Shown here: positions 25,401 through 37,400 of the stretch, piece after piece
Layout: every line of letters begins with the position of its first letter
Position numbering within the stretch: position 1 is the first letter of the stretch
From: Coccinella septempunctata
Lineage: Eukaryota; Arthropoda; Insecta; Coleoptera; Coccinellidae
Assembly (NCBI RefSeq): GCF_907165205.1
Contig: NC_058189.1
Location: forward strand, 54,214,270 to 54,278,269
DNA: 64,000 nucleotides
Direction: 5' to 3'
The notes under the pieces: generated by a model
Seen by the model: the letters and a program-made list of their open reading frames with translations, nothing else
Databases searched by the model: none
Told to the model about the DNA's origin: nothing
Program-made: the position numbers and the translations under genes

Positions 25401-28400
25401 TAATTGACAAGCAGTGCTCTATAAAATTGACTCCTGAAACTTCGTGAACGTGCCTTTTTTATCAAAGAGAATTCATCTTTTCTCCTCACTTTTGGTATCA
25501 CCGTTGTGCTGAAGTCTGTTCTTTTATTGTCTGGAAGTTTATACCTCATCAAGTTTAATCGCTCTATTTTTGAAAAAAAGCCCCTTTCTTACTGTACCCT
25601 TCTACAATAGTTCCAATTTCTTCTACTCTACATCGATTAGTATTGAAAGTCCCATATTGATTTTAAACAATCTGAACAGTCGTTAGAGAGCTCTACACAT
25701 CTTTTTCGAGGAAGACCATAATTATATCTCGTGCTCTTTCTCCTATTACAACTATTTCTTATTTTCTCAGGAAACGAACGTTGGCGGGGGAGGTCTGGTA
25801 AGACCAGGTGTGCCTGGAACCAAAGGTGAACCTGGAATGCCTGGATCCAGAGGTGAAAGAGGACCGATCGGTCCTAAAGGTCACAAGGGTGATAGTGGCA
25901 GCAAGGGTGATAGAGGTGATCGTGGGCTACCTGGTGAGAAAGGTCCGGTTGGCCCTAAGGGTGATCGGGGTGAAAATGGTCTGGATGGACTGCCAGGAAC
26001 ATCAGGTGAGTACAAAAATCTAAGCATAGAGACTTAAATTATTTGATTACATTTTGACGTTTGAAGACGACATTATTTAGCTATACTCCATTCTGTTTTA
26101 TTTTAGCACTCGGTTGGCCATGGAAATTTGACACATTCCACTCTGTATACAGTAGCGGATCCAGGAGGGGCACAGGGGACACATGCCCCCCCAAGACCAA
26201 AAATTCATTTCTCGCTTGCACTAAATTTTCATATGATTTTCAAACCTATTTCCGAAAATTTACCTGGGGAGGGTTGTGCCCCCCCCAAAATCGAATCCTG
26301 GATCCGACTCTGTCTGTATAGTACGTAAATGTGGAGTTATGACGCTTGTCAAAACATTTTTCAGTTTTGAATCAGCCCTATGTTGTTCGTTCTATGTAAA
26401 ACTCTCAGTAATTACGTATTTTATCGCAATGTCGAATCACTTCGATAAATATTAAGTCGAAAATATGTGACGAAAATAATTGACGTTTATACAAACTGAT
26501 TGAAGGCATATCAAATCTAGTTATGTGTATGGAAAATACAAGGGATCAGTTTTTAAATACCTATATCTACTTTTAGTATTTTTGGTATGGAAGAAAATTG
26601 AACTATTGATACGAGTTCATAATATGCAGTAGCTTGAGTAGAGTTAATGTTGGTTATCTGCTTCGGCTAAAGTTTGAAAACGTTACATCAGTTGTAGATT
26701 TCAACAAAATCAACCCCAAGATGAAATGCATATATATGATGCTGTGGTTGGGAATAGATATCTCTCGAAGGAATTAACGGATAATTACAAGAATGGTAAA
26801 TTCTTCAACAAAAAATCATCTTGCAACAATGGAAGTTTCAAGGCAAGACGAACTTCACCTTCAAACAAAAATTTCACATGAATTAACAATTAACAGGACA
26901 ACTGGCTCGTATTTATGGCTGTATATTTTTAATACTTTGATATAATAATAATAATTATATATTTATTGATCCCTTAAGACGTTTACCATGTAAAGGACAA
27001 GTCAAATGAAAAATAGAAAAATCAATTTTCGGGAACTTATTATACGATGATATTCATCGAAAATCCTGTAGCAACTTTTCGTATTCGTTCACCCTTGAAA
27101 AAAATTGTCAAAAGCCACCACTTTTTTGGATCTCCCAATGGAAGAAAATTGTTTGTCATCCTCTTCATTCACAATCTTTCTGATTGTGGAAACATTCAGC
27201 TAAAATATAAGTCGTTCCAGATTCAGATGAAACATAATATAAATTCACTTACGAGTACAGGGTGGGCAAAATTCGTTGTCTACTGAGAGAATCTCGAGAA
27301 CTATAGCAGCTATAAGAAAACGGATGACACATTTCCGAGCTCTTTTTCGGAGAAAGAAAGAATTGTGAAAACCGCAATCTCCTACGATACTTCGTTTTTG
27401 AGTTTGGCAATTTCGTAGAGTTCTTATAACTTGAACCTTCTACAGGCACTTTTTTACGTAGAATCCACTGACGAGCTCAAAATATTTTTTCATTTCGAAT
27501 CATTAGGTATACTTTCATTTTTTTAAATTCAAACATTTATTGAATTTGTTATTCTTGAATTGATAAGGAATCTTTTGTTGGTAGATTCTACGTATTAAAG
27601 TGCCTAAGGAGGTCCAAATTTCGGATCTGTTACTTCAAAGACAAAAAAGTTATGAGAACTTTTCGGAATCTTCAAAATCTCAATTTTGTTTATAACTCGA
27701 AATCTGAAAACGATAGGCCGATTCTGTTTTCAGATTTGGATTAGTCATGAGAAAAGAGCTAGAAGAGAATGTGTCATCCGTTTTTTTCTAGCTGCTATAG
27801 TTCCCGATCCCCTCAGTAGACTACAAATTTTGCCCACCCTGTACATTGAATATGTTCGCTACCGTCTGATATATTGGAGATATTTGAATATATCAGGGTT
27901 ACCTACTTTTTGAATGAGCGGAACTGAATTCTAAATAGCACTTCCTGAAACCATGTCCCCTCTGTTTCGGCATGTTTGTAATATTAATTAATATTAGTTG
28001 TGGCAAAGGCGTTATGAAATTAAGGACATTTCAAGTGCCAACCTTACTTCTTTTTACAAAAACTTGAAAAAATTATTTCATGGCTAACCGAGTGCTAAAA
28101 TAAAGGTGAATGGTGCATATGTTACGGCTAAAGTAAAGATAGGTGTGTGCATAAACTTAAGATTAGCCAGTTAAACTTAGGTTTATATTCGAGGATCGGC
28201 TAAAGTTCGATAAAATATTCATCTGCGTCAGGTCTTTTCATCTTTAGCCGGCTAATGTGCACATTAACCAAAACGGAACGGCTAAAAATGTATTCGATGG
28301 ACACGCGGAGAGGTGATGTGTCAAAGAGCATCGAATGTATTACGGTTGTATTACATAACGCCCATGCATGGGTTTTCAATTTAACATTTAACGAGTTATT

Positions 28401-31400
28401 TTCATCTGTTTAGGAGATTAATGCTCTTCAAAGCGAGCCTTATTTGTGAAAAACCATATTATGACCCCACAAGGAAATGTGATATTAGACATAGAAAATT
28501 TTTTTTGTAAAGAAAAGTATATTTTCTCTACCATTCATTAATTGGGTTTATGGAAAAATTACGAAATACTTTCTAACGTTGCAATTTCTCTCCAACCAAT
28601 TCTTACGCAAAAAACAAAACAAAAACTATGAACAGGAACATTAGTTGAAAACACTTTATCTAGCTGATTTTGTTAAAAATTTCTTCCCGAGTCATTGAAC
28701 ATACGGGTTCTAAAATACGGCCTGTCGCCACCCTTGATGAATCATCCTGGGGGATACAAGTGCAGTCATCGTAAAGCTTATCAGCCAAATAGTCAGGTTA
28801 ACTACAAACAAGATTGGGTACTTCTACTGATATTTTTCTAGAATTTGACTTTTGCTATTTTGATGAAGAAGTTCGCGGCATTCTTGTCTCCATTCCCTCC
28901 TTTTGTTCATTCAATTCCCCTCAAATTATGAATAATAACAAGATAAAAAATAATCACTAACACCACAGTTTTCCCTCACTCTCAATAGCATGTCTCGAAT
29001 TTTGTCATCAAGTGTTTAGATTTTTAGATTCGTCAATAAGAATTCATTGACACACAGTTGAAACAAATATATGTTCATTCTCCAATTTCTCAACCTCTTG
29101 ACAGAATGCTTTTCTGCTATTAAAATATGTGAAATTCATACAAAAAATGCATTGCATTGATAGTTCGATTTTACTCGTATTACTATTTCTTAACATTATT
29201 TTAATTGCCGAAAATTTGCGCCCCTCAAGCCCTCTACATTTTTAGCCGATGGGATATGGTTACACTTAAGTTTAGCCGGCTAAAGATAGAAGAAACTAAC
29301 ATTAGCAAATACCCGAAGCTAAACCTAAGATTAGCCGGCTAATCTTAAGTTTATGTTCACACATATCTTTAGCCGTAACATATAGAAGGCATCTTACCTA
29401 AAAAGTGAATTGACAATTATATTATCCATTGTGTGAAATAAATGAGCATGAGTGGACAACGTCAGCTAGCTCTTATTGCTATAGATTGAATAATGTACAA
29501 CGTCAAAATGGAAGAAAAACTTTAACACGCTTTATCAGATACTTTTTTGTATTCATTACCATACCGAATATGCTAATGAAACCAAAAACTATAACACTAT
29601 CCACTCCGACAGGAAAACCTGGCGATAAAGGTGACAAGGGGGAACAGGGAAAACCTGGACCACCAGGTGTGCCAGGAATCACATTCAACACCGACGATTC
29701 AATAGGAATCGCACCGGCTATACCCGGTCCAAAGGGAGAACAGGGGGAAAAAGGAGACAGAGGTAGCAAGGGTGATAGGGGAGAGGCCGGATTCCCCGGA
29801 GTACCTGGATCTATGGGACCCGTAGGAAGGGTTGGCGAAAAGGGTGATAGGGGTTCCGACGGCGCCATGGGACCTGTCGGTGCGCCAGGTACCAAGGGTG
29901 ACAAGGGAGAGAGGGGTCCACCTGGAGCTGTCATCATGCCCGATGGAAATGAAGAAGTTATTACCTTAAAGGTTAGTGAACTGATGTATCACTTCGTTTT
30001 AACAGGAAAAATTGAGATCCTTAAAAAACAAATAAAGTACCGGTAGATTCGGGTGACTTGGGACAGTCCTGTAACTTTTACCACAATTACCACCCTTGCA
30101 GAGTTCTTTGTTTCTTACCATTTATGAGTGAAGGGACAAACTTATGAGATTGTGTAGCGTCTTTTCGGTTAGTTTAACAATTAATTCCTGTTGAGTTTGC
30201 CGTGACCAGAGCGTTCGAATTGACAGGAAAAATTAACAAATTCAGGAGTGTAAAAGCGCGTTTTTTATGGCCCTCATACTTTCTAGTATCCTGTACATGT
30301 GTTTCACTTTGTGCATGTGTAATTTTTTTTTCTGTATACGTGGGATATTGGGATATTAGATATGTCACGAAACAAGAATGTTTACAAATCGAACGGCAAC
30401 ACGGATCTCATTCATTTATTTCATTGTTTCATAGGGTTACTTAGGACAATGCCGATACAAGCTGCGCATTGGCAGCAGGAAATATGCCGATTTTTCGCAG
30501 GATATTATATTATTCACGTTATTTTCACAAAGTTTTTTTTTGCATTTGAGTTGCAGTATATTTATTTCAGCTATAATAGGGGTTTATCATTTAATTTCCT
30601 TACCGGATTTCAACTATATAATCACAAATTCTAATTTTTCAAAACTATACACCGTCCCAAGTCACCTATTTCATTGTAGAGTTGAGAAATCAATAGATTT
30701 TCACTTGTGTCCCAAGCCTCCCAAATCGGTGGGTGACTTCGGTCAAGTATATTTTATTTTTTTCGAATGTTATATCCGAATTCTGAAGCATGGTATATAG
30801 CCTAATCAATAGTCTGAGTCATTAAGCATATTCGAACCTCTTTTTCAGATAAAAATAGGTCACCGTTTTGAAAATATGACAAGTTGAATTCAAAAATCGT
30901 CCCAAGTCAACCGAATCTACGGTAGGCTCCGAAAGATACTTGCTTCCATAGTAACGGTGTGAAAAATTGAATATTTAAGTCACTTGGCGATTTGAATGGA
31001 ATCTGCGAGGGACGCTTGTATAGACTGTTTTGGTACAATTAATTTTAATTTATAGCCAAATTGTGGGAAACACTATTTTTCGTATTACGCGTTCTTTTAC
31101 GCTCATTACGAAAAATAATGCCAAATAATCCAACTGGTTACACAAACAACTATTCTTACAATTCAAATAAAAATAAGTTTTATTTCAAAAATACAACTTA
31201 GGGGGAGTCCGGGAGACTTGCTCAGGTAGGAGACTTGAACAACCTCAAATATTTCAATTCAAATTTCCCGCTACCGGTATCGTAAATAACTTGCGACTCG
31301 TAACAAGGCACAAATATTGGCGGCTACATTTTGGCCGCCATCAGAACAGTTCGGGAGTGAGAGGGTTGAATGTGATTTTGTTGTTAAGAAGTAAGAAATT

Positions 31401-34400
31401 GAATATTTTTTGTTTGTTACACTGTCTGAAAAGTTTAATAGGTACGTGGTGTTATTTAGTTTTATTACTTTCATTAATTAATATTGTTTTACAAACGCTG
31501 AGCCTTTTCAATGATAGTTGTAAAAGTTTCAGGAAAGCATCTGTTGAATAGAATAAAAGGAAGTGTGGGAGACTTGGCCCATGCTATGGTCGGAAGACAT
31601 AATCACTATAATCAGTGGTTCAAGTTTCCCGCACTGAGCTTAGATAATAGTTTGCTTCAAAAAAAGAAAATTGAATAATAGAAATAAATATAAAAAAATT
31701 AAAAGTTTCAAAAAAGGTAAAAACATCTCGGAAATAAGGTAGGGTGAGTCTGAAATAGAAAATATGTATTTCATACGCTGATACATCTGATCATGAAAAC
31801 CTTGACATAGACAATCGTTGGTCATTAAAAATTGTTTTCTTTCAATGTTTTTCCTGATAAACAAACTTATGGTCGAGTCTCTCTCGCCCCCTGTTCAACT
31901 CTCCCATGGGTTATGGAGACATGAGCCAATTTTCGGTTCCTAAAAAAAGAATTGCTGTACTCAAAATGTTCATCTCATCATCACTCTATCGTTACCTATT
32001 TGGGCATGATACCTTCAAGCAAAAAAATGAGTTGCTAACATTTACAGCTACAACATAAGTAGGTAGCTTCAAAGTGAAAAGGAATTCAACTATCCCGTAC
32101 ACTCATTTATTACAATTATAAAAATATACATACCTATTTTATATCAAGAAACGCCTTACAGAATTTCAAATACTCAATAGCGAGTGTCCATTAGATATTC
32201 CCACCCTAAAAATGAAAAATATTTCGGATTGTTTGATACGAAAAAATCCTACCGGTAGCTTGCCTGAATGAGTTATTAATTCGAAATGTAGTGAGGTAGA
32301 GATTTTGTCGTGCAGTTGACCGTATATTAGCCGATCTTGCGCGACAGTTATAGCTCTTGATCTTCCAACCCCAAGAGTGTATGCAACACTTCCACCAGTA
32401 CGATAGCGAAGTGATGAAAAAGTGCATTAGGAGGTGGAGTTTCTGAACGAAAGGAGAATTTCAAAACCTTCAGAATGATGGGTGACAACCTTAGGGGATG
32501 ATATTACACCTATGGACATTCAAAAGAAGATGTTCCACTTCAAATAAAATTCACTTTTCCTGGAAATTTCATTCATACGCAAATATCCGGCTAGACTGAA
32601 TTTTTGTGTATTTTACCAGTAACACTCGTCGTATGAAGTCGTTTTTTCATTAATCAATTTTTCGAATTCGGTTCGATTGAAAATATTCCTGTACAGAAAA
32701 TATGGCTAAAAAGAATCAGGAAACGCTTCTGTCATGCTCTCCTTAATTACCACGGACCTGTTTTATCAAAACTGTTATATTTCAAATATGTCTTTGAATT
32801 TGGTTCAGTTTCGGGCTGACTTGATTTGAACATTCTTGCAATTTATATCGAATCAGCCTGCTATGTGGAATATACATTCAACTGCGTATATTTCCAAACT
32901 ACCTACATAGCTGATTGATGTGGAATGATACGTTTCAGTCACAATGCTGTTTGTTATCGCATGTATAAATATATAAACAAAATAGGTACTAATCGTTTGC
33001 CCTTTGAAGTGAAATTCCGCTTTACTGACTCTAAGGAAACTCATAAATGATTAACTTTCCAATTTAAATCTACGCTGTTCGAAAATGGAATCCGCTGAAA
33101 AGAAATAAAATGCGTTTTTACGTCGTTGAATTCCGAATGAAACAATTTCTTGATTGACGTTGTTATTTCATACCATCCTCTTTATTCCACTAAATGCTTG
33201 AGCCCACGGTTTGCTAGCAAACTTAATCATCAGTTTGTTGAAGGCTAGTGCACAATACAGGGTGTTTTCAAAGGTGAGGGTTTTTTGACAGAAGGTGAAT
33301 GAAACATTTAATCATAAACAGTGTATATAAAACATGATGGGGAACCTATTTCTCCCTGAATTCTACAGGAATTCTGTTCTGAAATTGGAAAAATTGGGTA
33401 AATAAGGTGGATAGAACTCTGTTCAAAAGATGCAGAGATGTATAGTGTCAAAGATTTAAGGTAATTTGGTTTTTCCGGGGTGGCATAGCTCATTATAAAA
33501 ATTTAAAATGGATATATCTTTTTATCAGCGGCGCCGAATCGGATAAAATGGTATAAAAAAAAAGTGTTTCTTTTTATATCAAGAATCTACCGTTTAAATA
33601 TTTGTATAAGTCAAAGACTCATCCTGTATATAAAGATTTCGTCTTCTCAAGATCTATTCGAATGTCGAATGAAATATAGGGTGTTCCGTTTCAAAAAAGG
33701 TAACTTTGTATTGCCACTCTGTATACAAACGTAATGTAATTATACAATTTTTTCAACAAAAAGAGCACAATTCGAAATACTGATTGACCTGTCTGCTTGT
33801 ATGTACAGGGTGGGCAAAGTTGGTGATACATGAACTAAAACTTTTTAACAGAACAAGATAGAATCACATTACGTTCGTCTTTTTTCAAGAAACTAATAAT
33901 GCCATCAACTGCATTCCTCTATCTTCTTTTGTTTTCAAGTCATAGGCCAAAATTTAAATTTGGGCGATTTCAACTCTGGCAATTATTTCGTTTCTGTTTG
34001 TGCTAAGATGTTGTAATGAAAAAATTATTCAGACACTTTTTGATAGCAGTCCAGTGGCGTACTATGATTTCTTTCAACAGGTTTATTTGCTGAGCTATAA
34101 AATAAAGTTTTGTTTTTCCTCTGGAAGCAGTAGTTTAAAATGACTTAGAAAGAATCACGATTTTTTTCCCTTTTCAGAAATATATCATACATAGCCCTCA
34201 GTCTTTCTAAGTCATTTTAAACTACTGTTTTCATAAAAAAAAAAACATATCTTTATTACGAAGGCGTAGAAGGGCCACATAATACCTATTTTAAAAATAT
34301 TTTTCCTTAAATTCCGAGTTCAAAGTCGGAATTTAACAAAATTCCGAGTTCAAAGTCGGAACTAAATTCCCAACCTTACCTCTACCTACTACCATAATTT

Positions 34401-37400
34401 CATAATTATTCGAAAACATGCACCTAATGACAATTTTCTCCAATAAAATACATCAAGATGAATATTTATTAAAGAACAACGTGTTTATCTGAATCCGCTC
34501 ATAAATATCTCAGCTTATTTGGAAATGAACCAATTCGTCTATATGAGGTTTTCTCACCGTTGTAATGACCTTTTCATGTAAGAAACATCAAAGCACACCG
34601 GGTGTACCTCGGGGTGTACTGATTTCTTGTGCATTGAGATAGCCTCACGAGTACATATGAGAAGGAAATTTTTTCATAAAATATCCGGAATATACCTAAA
34701 AACAGTTATGTCTAAAAAAATATTCATGTCATGTCATATCATGTCTGTAAAAGGTTGTCATATCATTCTTATGACCTCTCATAGAAGAAAACTCAAATAA
34801 TAATGTACACCCTGTGTACATAATTATTCATTCATAATAAATGTGGGAACACCTAGTATTATATGAATTTGAATATTTGTAGAAAAGCTAACTGTAATTC
34901 AGGAACAAATCTACGTCGTCGTAGAACACCCTGTAGAAATTCGGAACTGAATAAAATTCCGAGTTTGAAGTCGGAATTTAGTAAATTCCGACTTTGAAGT
35001 CGAAATATAAAGAAAAATATTTTTAAAATATTATGTGGCCCTTCTACGCCTTCGTACTTCATGTTATAGCTCAGCAAATATACCTGTTGGAAAAAATCAT
35101 TGGGAGCCACTAGATTGCTATCAAAAAAGTATCTGTATAATGTTTTCACTTCAACAGAAACGGAGATAATGACTAAAGTTGAAATTTTAATTTTGGTCTA
35201 TAACTCGAAAAAAAAAGAAGATAAAGGAATGCAGTTGATGGCATTATTAGTTTCTCGAAAAAAGACGAACGTAAGGTGGCATGCATTTTCCTCTATCTCG
35301 TTGAATTGAAAAAGTTGTAGTACACCAAATTTGCCCACCCTATGTACAGAGCCGACTTTCAAGTCAAGTCCGCTCCAAATAAAGATATTTGGGTAAACAG
35401 TTTCAATCGCATTCGGGTATAATAACGGTACAAATGACTTCCCGCATTACCTAATTGACTGTCAACATAATTTCGGGTTCACAAAAGCCTGTTATGAATC
35501 CTTCATTCCGCATTAATTAACCAAAAGCACGAAACTCTGCCACTTACATAATCAAAAGTTTCCCTCTGGCCCTGTGGACAATCGCGGCGAAAAACACATG
35601 TACTCATGTGTTTGTTCTGCGGTTGGTATCTCTGAAGGTAATCAATCGCCTGGGGCGTGCAATGAAATAAAGTGGGTGGGAAAATAGAGAACGATACCCT
35701 GCTTCTGTCTTTTTCCCGTAATAGATGATCTCTTCTGCCTTCAAAGGTGTACGGGTTCCATTACCGCAGCCATCAATTCACTCGATATTTTTTTCTGCAA
35801 ATTCGTAAGGTTAATGATCTTTTTCCGACGTTTATTTGTGACACGGTCATTCGCAGGTGAGTTCGATGGAATACTGATGCTGATGGCTTCAACCGCGTTG
35901 AATCCATCAGAAAAATTGTCTCGAAAATAAATGAGCAGTGCGGGGGAGTTGAACCCCTTTTCACTCTGAAGCCACTTAAGTTGTATGTATCTGTAAATGG
36001 TAGCGACTCATTTTTTTGCATGAAGATATCATGCCCAAATAGGTAACAATAGATAATAGTAGAGAGATGGTGAGATGAACATTTTGAGTAGAGCATTTCT
36101 TTTTTTAGAAACCGAAAATTGGCCCATGTCTCCCTAACCCATGGGAGAATTGAACAGGGGGCGAGAGAGACTTGACCATAAGTTTGTTCATCAGGAAAAA
36201 CATTGAAAGAAAACAACAATGACCAACGATTGTCTATGTCGAGGTTTTCATCATTAGATGTATCAGCGTATGAAATATATATTTTCTATTTCAGAGTCAT
36301 TCTCACTTATTTCCGAGATGTTTTTGACTATTTTGAACCTTTGTATATTTTTTAATATTTATTTCTATTATTCAATTTTCTTTTTTTGAAGCAAACTATC
36401 ATCTGAGGAAAACTTGGACCACTGATTATGTTTTCTTGAAACTTTTACAACTATTATCAAAAAGGCTCATCGTTTGTCAAACAATATTAAACAATGGAAG
36501 CAATAAAACTAAATAACACCAGTGTAACAAACAATAATTATTCAATTTCTTACTTCCTAACAGCAAAATCACTCCCGAACTTTTCTGATGGCGGCCAAAA
36601 TGGAGCAGCCACTAGTTGCCTAGTTACGGGTATGTCGCAAGCTATTTACGATACCGGTATCGCGAAATTTGAATTGAAATATTTAAGGAGGTTCAAGTCT
36701 CCTACCTGAGCAAGTCTCTCGGACTCCCCCTAGGGTGTAATTTTTTTTCAGAAACTTTGATTAAATACAACCCCCTCAAAATGGCTCCTGAAAAGCAATT
36801 TCTTATTTTTTTTCTTAGAAACCAGAAACAGAACTGAAATTGAGCTGACATTCTGTGGGGGGGGAACAGAGGCGGATTTTATGTTACGAGCATCCTAGGC
36901 AAGCACCTTCAGCAGTCATATAAAAATATACAGGGTGTGGCGTAATGAATGGATAGTATGATACCTGCGCATTAGGGCAGAAAAATATGTTTTTTGTCTA
37001 CTAGAAGTACCTTGCTCTTCGAGATATTCGACATTTTCGAAAATTAAAAGAAAAGTTTTCACTTTTTGCCACTCTTCTAGGTGACTTCAAATAAAGGAAT
37101 TTATGCAATCTGTTTTCAAATAGTATTCCTGGATAGATGCGCTTTCGAATGAAAGTTATGATTTTTGGGGCGCATGCATAGTTTTTTTCGAACAAAGATT
37201 TGGCACCTCGAAATTTTGGTAGGTTTGAAAAATAATGAAGCTTCCAAAGCACGAAAAACTTGCCTGTTTCACTGAGATTCAGAAATGGTAACTCACTGTA
37301 TTTCATAAATTACATTAAATACAAAATAGATCTCTATAACAATGAGTGAAGGCAAAGCTTGTTAATTTTTATTTTAGCAACTGAAAAGAGACATGCAAGC

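Larger units (their letters stand above)
26094..28117. mobile_element. TACTCCATTC-TIR element, copy 2, with two nested insertions
   Basis: Left end TACTCCATTCTGTTTTATTT after TA; right end ACCGAGTGCTAAAATAAAGG...GAATGGTGCA before TA. It matches 17349-18378 except for a 163-bp hAT MITE (26150-26312) and a 584-bp foldback (27258-27841). Confidence 0.82.

Noticed and set aside
25808..26023. Alternative-frame open frame over exon B
   Set aside because: Gly-X-Y regularity and splice phase support the other frame; this is an off-frame shadow.
29503..29937. Minus-strand proline/glycine-rich open frame of 144 codons
   Set aside because: It is the antisense shadow of collagen exon C; Gly-Pro codons read as Pro/Gly on the other strand. 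Same for 19335-19532 and 39450-39635.
35773..36219. 148-codon minus-strand open frame as a gene
   Set aside because: It runs across the boundary of a GGGGGAGT element and is only partly shared by the other copies; no domain.
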